Notes under the pieces: model-generated
The model's database searches: none
Told to the model about the DNA's origin: nothing
Seen by the model: only the letters and a program-made list of their open reading frames with translations
NCBI RefSeq assembly: GCF_900116015.1
Contig: NZ_FOYH01000002.1
Coordinates: 351,807-415,806 of the forward strand
DNA: 64,000 bases
Reading direction: 5' to 3'
From: Enterobacter sp. kpr-6
GTDB lineage: Bacteria > Pseudomonadota > Gammaproteobacteria > Enterobacterales > Enterobacteriaceae
Position numbers and translations under genes: made by a program
In this document: piece after piece, positions 28,468 to 38,395 of the stretch
How the letters are laid out: the number at the start of each line of letters is the position of its first letter
Position numbering within the stretch: position 1 is the stretch's first letter

Positions 28468-30894
28468 ATGTCCGGATACCCTTACGCCGCAGCGGGGCTG
28501 ATGATCGCCCTGCTGCTCGCCCATGACAGCAGCCGGGCCGCCGATCGGTTTAACGCGGCGGCGCTGGAGATCGACAACCCGCAGGACACCGGGGTCGATT
28601 TATCCGCCTTCAGCCAGCCGGACAGCCAGGCGGCGGGCGTCTATCGCGTGGACATTGAAATCAACGGCACGCTGCGCGGGCATGAAGACGTGCGCTTTGC
28701 CCGCAGCCAGAGCGGTGCGCTCCAGCCGCAGTTCAGCGTGGAAAAATGGCAGGCGCTGGGCCTCAACACCGCGCTCATTCCCGGCCTGCACGATCGCGCC
28801 GCGACGGAGATCCTCACCGAACCGCAGCAGGATCTGCCGGGGGTGATCCCGACGTTTGATTTTGCCCGCCAGCGCCTGTGCATCACCATCCCGCAGGCGC
28901 TGATCGATTTCGCTGCCAGAGGATCGGTCGATCCGGCCTTGTGGGACGATGGCATCCCCGCCCTGCTGCTCAATTACGCCATGAGCGGCACCCGCACCCG
29001 CTACACGCGCGGCGGAACGGAGGACAATCACTTTCTGGCGTTGCGCAGCGGAGCCAACCTCGGCGGCTGGCGCTTGCGCAACGCCAGCACCCTGAGTGAC
29101 ACCACGGCAGGCAGGGATTTCTCCACCAGCTACAGCTACGTGCAGCATGACGTGCGCGCGCTGCGCGGGCAGTTTATCGCGGGCGACAGCAGCACGCCGT
29201 CCGAAGTGTTCGACAGCGTGCCGCTGCGCGGGGTGCAGCTTGCTTCCGATGACACCATGCTGCCGGAAAGTTTGCGCGGCTATGCGCCGACGATTCGCGG
29301 CATCGCCCGCACCAGCGCTACCGTCACCGTGCGCCAGCACGGAAACCTGATTTATCAGACCTCAGTGCCGCCCGGCGCGTTTGTGATCGACGATCTCTAT
29401 CCCACCTCCGCCTCCGGCGATCTGGCGGTGACGATTGCCGAAAGCAACGGTGAGTCGCGCACCTTCAGCCAGCCGTTTTCCGCAGTGCCGGTGATGCAGC
29501 GGGAAAAGCGCCTGAAATACGCCTTCAGCGCCGGGAAATACCACGGCCAGACCTTAGACGCGCCGACGCTGGCGCAGGGCACCCTGATTTACGGTCTGCC
29601 GCACGGGATGACGATTTTCGGCGGCAGCCAGACGAGCGCACTGTATCAGGCGCTGGATCTCGGCGTCGGCGCGATGCTCGGCGCGCCCGGATCCGTCTCC
29701 TTCGATGCCACCTGGGCGCACGCGCAGACAGCGCAGGGGCAGCAGTTCCGGCTGCAATACGCCAAAACCCTGGCGACCACCGGCACCACCTTTAGCGCCG
29801 GGGCGAGCCTCTACGGAGGCGATTTTTACAGCTTCACCGACGATCGCGAGACGGACGCCGACGCGCCGACGGCGAAGAAAAGCCAGGTGCGGATGAGCCT
29901 GACGCAAAGCCTGAACGACGGCCAGGCGGGAAACCTGTCGCTGGCCGGATATCAGTCGCGCTACCGGAACGCCAGCAACGATGAGCGCACGTGGAGCCTG
30001 AGTTATAACCTGAGCCTGCATGACATTAGTTACGCCCTGACCCTCAGCGACAGCCGTTCGCAGGAGAGCGGCGATGACCGGCAACTGGCGCTCTCCGTCA
30101 GCATTCCGCTTGCGCCGTTCCTGCCCGACGCCTGGGCGACGATGAGCACCAGCGGCGCACAGTACCAGGCGGGGATCAGCGGCAGTCTGCTTAGCGATAA
30201 CAACCTTTCCTACAGCCTGACCGAAGGCAACAGCGCCGATGGTCAGGGCAGGAGCGGCAACCTCAACGCAACCTGGCTGAACAGCGCCGGGCAACTGGGC
30301 GGCGGCTACAACTATTCGCGGGATAACCGCCAGGTGAACTACAGCCTGCAGGGTTCGCTGCTCGCGCACGCCGATGGCATCACCGCGGGCCAGCCGCTGC
30401 CGGGCGAGATGTCGGCGCTGGCGCTGGTAAAAGCCCCCGGCGCGGCGGGCGTTAAAGTCGCCAACAGCACGGGCCTTTATACCGACCGCAACGGCTATGC
30501 GCTGGTGCGCTATCTCAGCCCCTATCAGGCCGGGCAGGTGGCGCTGGACACCACCACCCTTGCCAGCAATGTCGATCTCACCAGCAGCGTGACGTCGGTG
30601 GTGCCGTCAGCCGGATCGGTGGTGCTGGCGACGTTTGACACCCACACGGGGGGACGGATGCTGGCGACGCTGCGCACCTCCGGCAGCACGGTGCCCTTTG
30701 GCGCGCTGGCAACGCTTGCTGGCCGCCCGGACATCAGCGGCATGGTGGATGAACAAAGTCAGGTGTACTTAAGCGGCCTGCCCGCGAAGGGACAATTACG
30801 CGTAACCTGGGAGCAAGGCGAGTGCATCGCGCCCTTTGCCCTCCCGGTTGCAGAGAATAACCGCGTGGTGCAGCTCACCGCGCTCTGTCAGTGA
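28468..30894 (+). CDS. Outer-membrane fimbrial usher
   Basis: An 808-aa FimD/PapC-type usher. It has a signal peptide (to about residue 24, SSRA-ADRFN), an N-terminal chaperone-binding domain (RFNAAALEI onward), a 24-strand barrel with plug domain in the middle (VPLRGVQLASDDTMLPESL, then the plug-like GNLIYQTSVPPGAFVIDDLYP), and C-terminal domains ending RVTWEQGECIAPFALP with a conserved Cys. Length is typical and no frameshift is visible. The start is 3 bases after the chaperone stop. Confidence 0.93.
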   Translation: MSGYPYAAAGLMIALLLAHDSSRAADRFNAAALEIDNPQDTGVDLSAFSQPDSQAAGVYRVDIEINGTLRGHEDVRFARSQSGALQPQFSVEKWQALGLNTALIPGLHDRAATEILTEPQQDLPGVIPTFDFARQRLCITIPQALIDFAARGSVDPALWDDGIPALLLNYAMSGTRTRYTRGGTEDNHFLALRSGANLGGWRLRNASTLSDTTAGRDFSTSYSYVQHDVRALRGQFIAGDSSTPSEVFDSVPLRGVQLASDDTMLPESLRGYAPTIRGIARTSATVTVRQHGNLIYQTSVPPGAFVIDDLYPTSASGDLAVTIAESNGESRTFSQPFSAVPVMQREKRLKYAFSAGKYHGQTLDAPTLAQGTLIYGLPHGMTIFGGSQTSALYQALDLGVGAMLGAPGSVSFDATWAHAQTAQGQQFRLQYAKTLATTGTTFSAGASLYGGDFYSFTDDRETDADAPTAKKSQVRMSLTQSLNDGQAGNLSLAGYQSRYRNASNDERTWSLSYNLSLHDISYALTLSDSRSQESGDDRQLALSVSIPLAPFLPDAWATMSTSGAQYQAGISGSLLSDNNLSYSLTEGNSADGQGRSGNLNATWLNSAGQLGGGYNYSRDNRQVNYSLQGSLLAHADGITAGQPLPGEMSALALVKAPGAAGVKVANSTGLYTDRNGYALVRYLSPYQAGQVALDTTTLASNVDLTSSVTSVVPSAGSVVLATFDTHTGGRMLATLRTSGSTVPFGALATLAGRPDISGMVDEQSQVYLSGLPAKGQLRVTWEQGECIAPFALPVAENNRVVQLTALCQ

Positions 30895-30900
30895 ACAATC

Positions 30901-31878
30901 ATGTTAATCAGAATGCTTTTTAGCGCCGCGCTGCTCCTGCTGGCGTCCGGTGCGCAGGCCGCCTGCTCGTCCACCCCACCCACGCCGCAGACCTGGGATT
31001 TTGGCATGCTGGAAGTGACCACCGCCCTGCCGGTCGGCAGCGTGATCCCCGGTTCGGAGCATACGTTCAGCTTTAACGGCCAGTGTGACAGCGACGGCCA
31101 GGAGAAGCCGGGCGATGTGATTACCGCCTGTTTTTATGGCCTGGGGGCGGAGATATCCACGATGCCCGGCGTCTATGCCACCGGCATCAGAGGCGTGGGC
31201 ATCACCCTGACCAACAGTGCAGGAATGCGGGTGCGCGGGCATTTTCAGCAATGCGACAGCCGGGCAACGCCACTCACCAGCTTAAATGATGCCGAAGCCT
31301 TTCAGTTTTCCTTAACCTTGTCGCTGATTAAAACAGACACAAGAGTTCGCGGAGGCACACTCAATCCCAACCAGGCCCGGTATGGCCTGATGGTGTACCG
31401 AAAATCGGGGATCGGCGGCACCAGCCCGTATGTCTCTTATCAGGCCAGCATTAAGGAGCACATTACCGGCTGCGATGTGAACACGCGTAATCTCGACGTG
31501 AAGCTCGGACAACATCCGCTGCAACATTTCAGCAGCCGCGCCAAAGGCGGCGTGACGCCCGCCGTGCCGTTTACTATTGATTTGAACTGCGAGGAAGGCG
31601 CGAAGGTGTCGCTCTCGCTGAACGGGACGGAAGATCCGTCGCTCACGCCCGGCGTCCTGGCGCTCACCGACGGCGCAACCCGCGCAGACGGCGTGGGGGT
31701 TCAACTGGTGACGCCGCAGATGCAGCCCGTCCCGCTGAATACGATGCAGACCGTCATCCCCGCCGCCCACGAAGGGCTGGTCACCCTGCCCTTTTTTGCG
31801 CGCTATTATCTGACCAGCGCAACGCCCGGTCCCGGCCCCGCCAATGCGACAGCGACTTTTACGGTGGTGTATGAGTGA
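30901..31878 (+). CDS. Fimbrial tip adhesin (two-domain)
   Basis: A 325-aa protein with a signal peptide cleaved near AQA-ACSS. The N-terminal domain (about 22-180) has four Cys and should be the receptor-binding lectin domain; the C-terminal pilin domain (about 185-325) begins near EHITGCDVNTRNLDVKL, has the paired Cys (ITGCDV and DLNCEEG), and ends ANATATFTVVYE. This FimH-like layout marks a tip adhesin. The receptor cannot be read from the sequence. It is the last gene of the operon, 6 bases after the usher. Confidence 0.85.
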   Translation: MLIRMLFSAALLLLASGAQAACSSTPPTPQTWDFGMLEVTTALPVGSVIPGSEHTFSFNGQCDSDGQEKPGDVITACFYGLGAEISTMPGVYATGIRGVGITLTNSAGMRVRGHFQQCDSRATPLTSLNDAEAFQFSLTLSLIKTDTRVRGGTLNPNQARYGLMVYRKSGIGGTSPYVSYQASIKEHITGCDVNTRNLDVKLGQHPLQHFSSRAKGGVTPAVPFTIDLNCEEGAKVSLSLNGTEDPSLTPGVLALTDGATRADGVGVQLVTPQMQPVPLNTMQTVIPAAHEGLVTLPFFARYYLTSATPGPGPANATATFTVVYE

Positions 31879-31888
31879 GGCGTTTTGA

Positions 31889-32071
31889 CCCTCACCCCGG
31901 CCCTCTCCCTGAGGGAGAGGGAGAAAGGCCAGTCCGCGCTCGATCTGTTCCCTCTCCCTCAGGGAGAGGGTTAGGGTGAGGGTGCTCCAAATCCCCTCTC
32001 CCTCAGGGAGAGGGTCGGGGTGAGGGTGCTCCAAATCCCCCTCTCCCTCAGGGAGAGGGTCGGGGTGAGGG
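31889..32071. repeat. Palindromic repeat cluster 2 (four units)
   Basis: Four 33-bp units at 31889-31921, 31950-31982, 31994-32026 and 32039-32071. Each has the 10-bp arms CCCTCTCCCT and AGGGAGAGGG. The first unit is inverted (CCCTCACCCCGG on its left) and the other three are in the opposite sense (GGGGTGAGGG or TAGGGTGAGGG on their right). The last three are spaced by near-identical linkers GTGCTCCAAATC. The cluster lies between the convergent adhesin and nei genes. Confidence 0.93.
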
Positions 32072-32076
32072 TGAAC

Positions 32077-32868
32077 CTAAAGCTGACACCCCGGACACCA
32101 GTAAAACGGCCTCGACGACAGCGTGGTTTTCTCAATCACCCCGCCGCAGCGTTCGCATTTCTTGCCCGCGCGGTGAAATACCTGAAACCGGAACAGCGCC
32201 CCGTGGTGTTTCCTGTCATCCACCTTCCCGCGCGTCTGATACGACAACCGCGGGATCGCCAGCAGCGTGTCTGCCAGTGCATCAAGCTGCTCGTCGCTCA
32301 GATCCACCGCTTTATGCGACGGCGCAAGCCCGGTGTGCCAGAGGATCTCCACGCGCAGGTAATTCCCCAGCCCCGCCAGAAACGCCTGGTCGAGCAGCAA
32401 GCCGGAAAACTGGCGGCGGCAGAAGGCTTTTGAACACAGCCGCGCTTTCACATCCGCAGCAGTAAGCCGCATATCCAGCACGTCCGGGCCGACGCGCTGC
32501 AAAAACGGATGTACGGCGAGCTGTTCCGGCGTCAGCAGTTCAATGTCGGACGCGCTGTAAAGCAGGATCGCTTTCTCCGCCGTCTGCAAACGCACGCGCA
32601 GCACGCGGGTGGTTTGCGGCGTTTCATCCGCCTCCACTATCCGCCAGACGCCGTAAAGCTGATTGTGGCTGTAGAGCGTCATGCCGCCGGAAAAATGGGT
32701 CAGCAGCGCTTTGCCGCGCGTCTCCATCTGCGTGACGTGCTGACCGACCAGCCCCGCCGCCCACGGCTTCAGGGCGTCAAAAGCAAACCAGACGTCGGTT
32801 AGCATTTTGTTGGCGATGGCCGCTTCCAGGCTATCCGCCGCGCGGCGGATTTCCGGGCCTTCAGGCAT
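32077..32868 (-). CDS. nei: Nei, endonuclease VIII (oxidised pyrimidine DNA glycosylase)
   Basis: Nei, 263 aa, removes oxidised pyrimidines from DNA and cuts the abasic site by beta,delta-elimination. The start MPEGPEIRR is fixed by the need for the catalytic Pro immediately after Met; an extra upstream Met in frame would destroy this. Glu3 (counting Met), the conserved Lys in ETRGKALL, and the C-terminal zinc finger CERCGG...CPGC are all present. Length equals that of E. coli Nei. It lies 14 bases after pcp, at the end of a long minus-strand gene run. Confidence 0.97.
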   Translation of the reverse strand: MPEGPEIRRAADSLEAAIANKMLTDVWFAFDALKPWAAGLVGQHVTQMETRGKALLTHFSGGMTLYSHNQLYGVWRIVEADETPQTTRVLRVRLQTAEKAILLYSASDIELLTPEQLAVHPFLQRVGPDVLDMRLTAADVKARLCSKAFCRRQFSGLLLDQAFLAGLGNYLRVEILWHTGLAPSHKAVDLSDEQLDALADTLLAIPRLSYQTRGKVDDRKHHGALFRFQVFHRAGKKCERCGGVIEKTTLSSRPFYWCPGCQL

Positions 32869-32882
32869 CAAAACCTCCCTGT

Positions 32883-33527
32883 TTAGTGGGTTGCGCCACC
32901 CGTCACCCGGATGTCATTGTCCACCCGCAGCGCGGTGACGATGGCGGTTTCCAGCGCGTGCAGGACGGTGTCCGCCGCCATGCTCGGTGCGCCGGGGTGC
33001 GCCGCTGCCTGCTCCGGCAGATACGGAATGTGAATAAAGCCGCCCTTCACGTCGGTGGCGCGACCCAGTTTATTGAGCAGGCCGTACATGACGTGGTTGC
33101 AGACAAAGGTGCCTGCGGTTTGCGACACCGACGCCGGAATGCCCGCCTCGCGGATAGCAGCGACCATCGCTTTCACCGGCAGCGTACTGAACCACGCCGC
33201 CGGGCCGCCTTCGATAACCGGCGCATCTACCGGCTGCTGGCCGCTGTTATCGGGAATCCGCGCGTCATCGACGTTAATCGCCACGCGCTCTACGGTAATG
33301 TCGCTCCGCCCTCCCGCCTGTCCTACCGCCAGCACCAGCACCGGGTGCAGGGCGTCAATGGCGGCGTTAAGCACGGTGAGCGACTCGCCAAACACGCAGG
33401 GCAACTCGTGCGCCACCACGCGGCAGTCGTCAATAATGGCGTTATCGAGGCGTTTGACCACCTCCCAGGAGGGATTGACGCTTTCGCCGCCGAACGGCTC
33501 AAAACCGGTAACTAAAATCGTGCGCAT
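32883..33527 (-). CDS. pcp: Pcp, pyrrolidone-carboxylate peptidase
   Basis: Pcp, 214 aa, is a cysteine peptidase (family C15) that removes N-terminal pyroglutamate from peptides in the cytoplasm. The triad is visible: Glu80 ([11 protein letters not shown]), Cys143 ([13 protein letters not shown]) and His166 ([11 protein letters not shown]). It starts 8 bases after the DUF979 gene and belongs to the same run as the 5-oxoprolinase genes. This context supports a role in releasing 5-oxoproline for hydrolysis by PxpABC. K-12 has no pcp at this position. Confidence 0.95.
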   Translation of the reverse strand: MRTILVTGFEPFGGESVNPSWEVVKRLDNAIIDDCRVVAHELPCVFGESLTVLNAAIDALHPVLVLAVGQAGGRSDITVERVAINVDDARIPDNSGQQPVDAPVIEGGPAAWFSTLPVKAMVAAIREAGIPASVSQTAGTFVCNHVMYGLLNKLGRATDVKGGFIHIPYLPEQAAAHPGAPSMAADTVLHALETAIVTALRVDNDIRVTGGATH

Positions 33528-33535
33528 CGATCCTC

Positions 33536-34543
33536 CTACAGGAACATCAGGAAATAGAGCAGGAATACGTTGGTGATCAGCAGCAGCACGCCGGTCGGCA
33601 CCTGCGCTTTAATCACCGCGTTTTTATCCGGCAACTCCAGCAGCGCCGCAGGAACGATGTTGAAGTTCGCCGCCATCGGGGTCATCAGCGTGCCGCAGTA
33701 GCCGGAGAACATGCCGATCGCTGCCATCACCGCCGGGTTGCCGCCGTGCTGCATCACCAGAATCGGAATGCCGATCCCGGCTGTGACAATCGGGAATGCG
33801 GCAAAGGCGTTGCCCATCACCATGGTTAACAGCGCCATGCCGACGGCATAGACCAGTGAAGCGATGAAGCGGCTGTCCACCGCCAGGTACTCCTGGGTCA
33901 GATACGAAATGCCGCTGCCGACGCCTGCGGCGGTAAACAACAGGCCGAGGGTGGCGAGGATCTGCGGCAGAATAAACGCCCAGCCAATGGAATCGAGCAG
34001 GCGACGCGCCTCCTGCAACGGCTGGTGGATTTTCTCATGGGTCATTTTGACCGCCATCGCCAGGCCAATCAGCGTGCCGACGGTCATCGAAAACAGCGTC
34101 ACCAGCGTGGAATGGTTGCCCGGCCCGAACAGCGCGGTTTGCATCCCCGGTACGTTATTGAACAGCAGCACGCCAATCACGGTAACCACCGGGATCGCCA
34201 GCGCCGGTAAGAACAGGCGGTTGCCTAAGCGGGTCGCGCTCTCCTGGCGTTGTTCCGGGGTGCGCTGCGAGTAACTGCCCAGACGCACGCCGCCAAAGCC
34301 CGCGATCAGCGCCAGCAGGACCACTGCGCCACCGACGGCGATATTGACCGTGCGCTTGCCGTCCACCGCGTCGGCAAACAGCGCGTACGTCCAGTCGCCG
34401 AGTAAAAACAGCACGCCGTACACGCCCCAGAACAGGCCGGTAGTCAGGCGGCGCGGGTTGGCTTTATCGCGCCAGGACATGATGGCGACGACGATTAACA
34501 CCAGGCCTGCCAGCCAGTAGAGATAGCTTTGCTGGAAGTTCAT
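33536..34543 (-). CDS. DUF979 family membrane protein, probable 5-oxoproline transporter subunit
   Basis: A 335-aa polytopic membrane protein with about nine hydrophobic segments, beginning [20 protein letters not shown]. It has the conserved loops [17 protein letters not shown] and [19 protein letters not shown] typical of the DUF979 family. It overlaps the DUF969 gene by one base, as expected for subunits of one transporter, and lies between pxpBCA and pcp. Uptake of 5-oxoproline is therefore the likely function; the family has been so named on genomic grounds, and direct proof is not known to me. Confidence 0.85.
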   Translation of the reverse strand: MNFQQSYLYWLAGLVLIVVAIMSWRDKANPRRLTTGLFWGVYGVLFLLGDWTYALFADAVDGKRTVNIAVGGAVVLLALIAGFGGVRLGSYSQRTPEQRQESATRLGNRLFLPALAIPVVTVIGVLLFNNVPGMQTALFGPGNHSTLVTLFSMTVGTLIGLAMAVKMTHEKIHQPLQEARRLLDSIGWAFILPQILATLGLLFTAAGVGSGISYLTQEYLAVDSRFIASLVYAVGMALLTMVMGNAFAAFPIVTAGIGIPILVMQHGGNPAVMAAIGMFSGYCGTLMTPMAANFNIVPAALLELPDKNAVIKAQVPTGVLLLITNVFLLYFLMFL

Positions 34544-35265
34544 TATTTGCCCCCTTTTGCCGCAGCCACGTTGATTTTGTTCAGCTCGCGGTCAAGGTGG
34601 CGATCCAGACGCCACAGGCGACAGCCGTGGATCACAAAGGCGCACAGCGCGGTTGGAATGCCCCACAGCGCAATGTGCAGCGGCTCGGTCTGAATGCCGC
34701 CGGATTCCAGCATAAAGTTATGCATAAAGATGATCGCACCAAAGGCGACGAAGATATCTTCCCCAAAGAACAGCCCGACGTTATCGGTCGCCGCCGACAT
34801 CGCGCGCAGGCGATAACGCACCGCGCCCGGCAGTTCGCCGTAGTTTTTCTCGGCGGCCCCTTCCGCCATCGGTGCCAGCAACGGGCGCACCATCTGCGGA
34901 TGCCCGCCGAGGCTGGTTAATCCCAGCGCGGCGGTGGCTTCACGGACAAACAGATAGACGATCAGCAGTCGTCCGGCGGTGGCGCTGTGGATTTTGGCGA
35001 TCCACGCCTGCGCCCGCTCCTTCAGGCCATGACGCTCAAGCAGGCCGATTACCGCCAGCGGGATCAGCAGAATAAACGGCAGGTTGCGGGTGTTAAGGAA
35101 CCCTTCGCCGAGCTTTTCGAGGATCGTCACGATCGGCATGTGCGCCGCCAGCCCGGTGACGATCCCGGCGGCAATCACCACCAGCACCGGGTTAAACCGC
35201 AGTAAAAATCCGGCCACAATGACGGCTATACCCATCAGTGGCCACAGTGAAATCGCCTGTTCCAT
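34543..35265 (-). CDS. DUF969 family membrane protein, probable 5-oxoproline transporter subunit
   Basis: A 240-aa membrane protein with about six hydrophobic segments and the family motif REATAALGLTSLGGHPQMVRPL. A second conserved stretch is SAATDNVGLFFGEDIFVAFGAI. It is the partner of the DUF979 protein (one-base overlap). A 53-base AT-rich gap separates it from pxpA upstream, so it could be read from the pxp operon or from its own promoter (TTATAAT-like bases lie near 35300). Substrate assignment to 5-oxoproline is from context. Confidence 0.85.
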   Translation of the reverse strand: MEQAISLWPLMGIAVIVAGFLLRFNPVLVVIAAGIVTGLAAHMPIVTILEKLGEGFLNTRNLPFILLIPLAVIGLLERHGLKERAQAWIAKIHSATAGRLLIVYLFVREATAALGLTSLGGHPQMVRPLLAPMAEGAAEKNYGELPGAVRYRLRAMSAATDNVGLFFGEDIFVAFGAIIFMHNFMLESGGIQTEPLHIALWGIPTALCAFVIHGCRLWRLDRHLDRELNKINVAAAKGGK

Positions 35266-35318
35266 TGTCTCTTCCCATCGGTGTTGTGTTTACGGTCTTA
35301 TAATTTAATGTACTTATT

Positions 35319-36053
35319 TCATGCAGTTACGGCGATATGTCTCTCTTCAAACGAGGCCCGTAGACGGTGGGCAAACGCCAGCGCGTGTTCTCCGTCTCCG
35401 TGCAGGCAGACGGTCTGCGCGTTCACGCTCACCCAGTTGCCATGGACGCTTTTCACCCGCCCGGCAATCACCATCTCCAGCGTTTGCGCCAGCGCCTCTT
35501 CTTCGTCTGCAATTAATGCGCCAGGCTGGGTACGCGGCACCAGGCTACCGTCGTTCTGATAGCCCCGGTCGGCAAAGACCTCTTCACGGGTGGTGAGCCC
35601 GTAATGCTGCCCGGCGCGGATCAGATCGCTTCCGGCAAGGCCAACCAGCATCAGTTCAGGATCAAAATCATGCACCGCGCGGGCGATAGCATCCGCCAGC
35701 ACCGGATCTTTCGCCGCCTGGTTGTAGAGCATCCCGTGCGGTTTGACGTGCTGCATCTTTCCGCCCAGCGCCTGGGTCATCGCCGCAATCGCACCAATTT
35801 GATACAGCATTTGCGCGTAGATCGTCTCCGGCGGCAGGTACATCGCCGTGCGGCCAAAGTTTTCCCGATCGAGGAAGCTCGGGTGTGCGCCAACCGCCAC
35901 GCCATTTTTTAGCGCCTCAGAGATACAGGCGTGCATGGTCAGCGCGTCGCCGGCGTGAAAACCGCAGGCGATGTTGGCAGAAGAAACCAGTTTCAGCAGT
36001 TCAGCATCGCTGCCGAAGCCTTCGCCAAGATCGGCGTTTAAATCAATGTTCAT
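35319..36053 (-). CDS. pxpA: PxpA, 5-oxoprolinase subunit A
   Basis: PxpA (YbgL), 244 aa, belongs to the LamB/YcsF family. With PxpB and PxpC it hydrolyses 5-oxoproline to glutamate using ATP. The conserved motifs [44 protein letters not shown] and [12 protein letters not shown] are complete. The start [11 protein letters not shown] gives the E. coli length; a Met one codon upstream is the alternative. It overlaps the pxpC end by 11 bases. Confidence 0.96.
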   Translation of the reverse strand: MNIDLNADLGEGFGSDAELLKLVSSANIACGFHAGDALTMHACISEALKNGVAVGAHPSFLDRENFGRTAMYLPPETIYAQMLYQIGAIAAMTQALGGKMQHVKPHGMLYNQAAKDPVLADAIARAVHDFDPELMLVGLAGSDLIRAGQHYGLTTREEVFADRGYQNDGSLVPRTQPGALIADEEEALAQTLEMVIAGRVKSVHGNWVSVNAQTVCLHGDGEHALAFAHRLRASFEERHIAVTA

Positions 36054-36975
36054 CACGTAGCCCTCTGCTCAGTTGATCCAGGAATAGCCGCTGCTCGCGT
36101 CGCGCTTTCAGCGCCTCTTCCAGCGTGCACTGAACAAAGTGCACCGGATCGCCTAAGCGGATTTGCGCCAGATGGTACATATCCGCTTCAATAATGCAGG
36201 CGATGCGCGGATAACCGCCCGTCGTCTGCGCGTCATTCATCAGCACAATCGGCTGACCGTTATGCGGGACCTGGATCACGCCCGGCAGTAAACCGTGCGA
36301 CAGCATCTCGCGGTTTTCTTTGCGCGTCAGTTGCGGCCCCTGTAAACGGTAGCCCATACGGTTACTCTGTGGGTTAAGCTGCCACGGTAAACGCCAGAAA
36401 GATTCCTGCGAAGCGCGCTCAAAGGACTGGTATTCCGGCCCCGGCAGTGCGCGGATCCGGTTGCCCCACAGCAGTTGTTTCACCCCCTGCGGGCCGCTAA
36501 AAGAGCGGGTGGCGGCGCAGATCGGTAAGTTATCGCCATCTTTTAACAAGCGCCCTTCAAACCCACCGATGCCGACTTTGATATCGGTGCTGCGCGAACC
36601 CATGACGATCGGCACGTCGAAGCCGCCCGCCACCGCCAGATAGCTGCGCATCCCGTGCAGCGGGCGCTTGAGCACCAGCCGCTGTCCGGCGCTAACCGCG
36701 TGACGCCAGCCGGTCCAGACCGCTTTCCCGTCAAGCTGCGCGTCGCATCCGGCCCCGGTCAGGGCGAACCAGCCGTCCTGGTCAAATTCAAATTCACACT
36801 GGCCGAGGGTGATTTCCAGCGCGGCAGCGTCGGCGGCATTGCCCACCAGCGCGTTGGCGATCTCAAGCGCGGGCGCATCGAGCGCGCCGCAGTAGCTGAT
36901 CCCGGACTGGCGCAACCCAACGCGTTTGCCCCCCTGCACCGAGGTGTGCATCCCCGCGCGAATAATCTTTAGCAT
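36043..36975 (-). CDS. pxpC: PxpC, 5-oxoprolinase subunit C
   Basis: PxpC (YbgK), 310 aa, is a biotin-dependent carboxylase-like (KipA/AHS2) protein and a subunit of prokaryotic 5-oxoprolinase. Conserved stretches are [37 protein letters not shown] and [12 protein letters not shown]. Length equals the E. coli protein. It overlaps pxpB by 7 bases and pxpA by 11, which shows a tightly coupled operon with fixed subunit output. Confidence 0.96.
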   Translation of the reverse strand: MLKIIRAGMHTSVQGGKRVGLRQSGISYCGALDAPALEIANALVGNAADAAALEITLGQCEFEFDQDGWFALTGAGCDAQLDGKAVWTGWRHAVSAGQRLVLKRPLHGMRSYLAVAGGFDVPIVMGSRSTDIKVGIGGFEGRLLKDGDNLPICAATRSFSGPQGVKQLLWGNRIRALPGPEYQSFERASQESFWRLPWQLNPQSNRMGYRLQGPQLTRKENREMLSHGLLPGVIQVPHNGQPIVLMNDAQTTGGYPRIACIIEADMYHLAQIRLGDPVHFVQCTLEEALKARREQRLFLDQLSRGLRDEH

Positions 36976-37625
36976 ACGCCCTCCTTTTGCGGCACGAAGC
37001 GTACCGTGTCACCCGGCCGCAACAGCACCGGGTCGGCGTTTTTCGGATCGAACAGGGCCAGATCGGTGCGGCCAATTAACTGCCAGCCGCCCGGCGTCGC
37101 CAGCGGGTACACCCCGGTCTGCGCGCCACCGATGCCCACCGATCCGGCAGGCACCATCAGGCGCGGTTCGGCGCGACGCGGCGTCACCAGTTGTTCCGGC
37201 AGCCCGCCGAAATAAGGGAACCCCGGCTGGAAGCCGAGGAACCACACCACGTAATCCACCGATGAATGCAGCTCAACGACCTGCTTTTCGCTCAGCCCGC
37301 AGTGGCTGGCGACCACGCCCAGATCCGGCCCGGCCTCTTTACCATAGACCACCGGGATCGTAATTGAGCGGGCGTCCGGCTCCAGCGCATCGCTCTCCTC
37401 CCACCAGCGCTGGAGTCGCTCAATGGCGTCCAGCGCTTTGGCCTGCGGATCGCGCAGGACGACGGTGACATTATTCATACCCGGAATGACTTCCACGACG
37501 TCAGGCACGTCCACCACTCGCTGGGCCAGCCGCCAGATTCGCTTCTGGCTTGCCAGCGTGACCGGCGGTTCAAGCTCCAGTACCACCGCCGTTTCGCCTA
37601 ACAGATAACAACGCGCTCTCTGCAC
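36969..37625 (-). CDS. pxpB: PxpB, 5-oxoprolinase subunit B
   Basis: PxpB (YbgJ), 218 aa, is a KipI/AHS1-family subunit of 5-oxoprolinase. Motifs are [36 protein letters not shown] and [17 protein letters not shown]. The start is taken as the GTG at 37625 (GTGCAGAGAGCG): it has GAGG 7 bases upstream and gives exactly the 218 aa of the E. coli protein. An ATG five codons upstream overlaps the ybgI stop (TGATG) but has no comparable ribosome site. Confidence 0.93.
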   Translation of the reverse strand: MQRARCYLLGETAVVLELEPPVTLASQKRIWRLAQRVVDVPDVVEVIPGMNNVTVVLRDPQAKALDAIERLQRWWEESDALEPDARSITIPVVYGKEAGPDLGVVASHCGLSEKQVVELHSSVDYVVWFLGFQPGFPYFGGLPEQLVTPRRAEPRLMVPAGSVGIGGAQTGVYPLATPGGWQLIGRTDLALFDPKNADPVLLRPGDTVRFVPQKEGVC

Positions 37626-37639
37626 TTTCTTCCCTCGCA

Positions 37640-38383
37640 TCAGGCTGGATTTGGAATATCAATAAAGGTCACATCAAGATCGGTATTTTCAGTGAGCCAC
37701 TCGCTCAGGGCGCGAATGCCGCCGCGCTCGGTGGCGTGGTGGCCCGCCGAGTAAAAATGCAGCCCCTGCTCGCGGGCGGAGTGAATGGTTTGCTCGGAGA
37801 CTTCGCCGGTAATAAAGGCATCAACGCCAAAACGGGCGGCGTTATCAATAAAGCCCTGACCGCCACCGGTGCACCAGGCCACGCGTTTCACCACATCCGG
37901 TCCGGTATCGCCGCACCACAGCGGGCGGCGGCCCAGGCGTGCTTCAATCCACGACGCCAGCTCTAAACCCGGCACCGGGATCGCCAGTTCGCCCCACGGC
38001 ACCAGCTCTTCCACTTCGCCCATCACCGTGATGCCGAGCAGTTTTGCCAGTTGCACGTTGTTGCCCAGTTCCGGGTGCGCGTCGAGCGGCAAGTGCCAGC
38101 CGTAGAGGTTAATGTCGTTCGCCAGCAGGGTTTTTAAGCGATTACGCTTCATGCCTTTGATGACCGGCGATTCGTTTTTCCAGAAATAGCCGTGGTGTAC
38201 GATGACCGCATCGGCCTGCTGGCGCACGGCTTCATCGAGCAGCGCCTGGCTTGCGGTGACGCCGGTGATAATCTTTTTAACCGTATCGCGCCCCTCAACC
38301 TGCAATCCGTTCGGGCCGTAGTCTTTGAAGGCCGCGCTGTTGAGTTTTTCGTTAATCAGGCTTTCCAGTTCGGTATTTTTCAT
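37640..38383 (-). CDS. ybgI: YbgI, NIF3/DUF34-family metal-binding protein
   Basis: YbgI, 247 aa, belongs to the NIF3 family, which forms toroidal hexamers with a di-metal site. Metal ligands appear as VIVHHGYFW (His63, His64) and, near the C-terminus, HHATERGGI. Its substrate is unknown; related proteins have been annotated as GTP cyclohydrolase I type 2. The start MKNTELE was chosen over the preceding GTG-ATG pair for spacing and length. It lies 12 bases after phr and 14 before pxpB. Confidence 0.94.
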   Translation of the reverse strand: MKNTELESLINEKLNSAAFKDYGPNGLQVEGRDTVKKIITGVTASQALLDEAVRQQADAVIVHHGYFWKNESPVIKGMKRNRLKTLLANDINLYGWHLPLDAHPELGNNVQLAKLLGITVMGEVEELVPWGELAIPVPGLELASWIEARLGRRPLWCGDTGPDVVKRVAWCTGGGQGFIDNAARFGVDAFITGEVSEQTIHSAREQGLHFYSAGHHATERGGIRALSEWLTENTDLDVTFIDIPNPA

Positions 38384-38395
38384 CATCACTCTCTT

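Noticed and set aside
37626-37640. ATG start for pxpB overlapping the ybgI stop
   Set aside because: It would add five residues absent from the E. coli protein and has a poorer ribosome site than the GTG at 37625.
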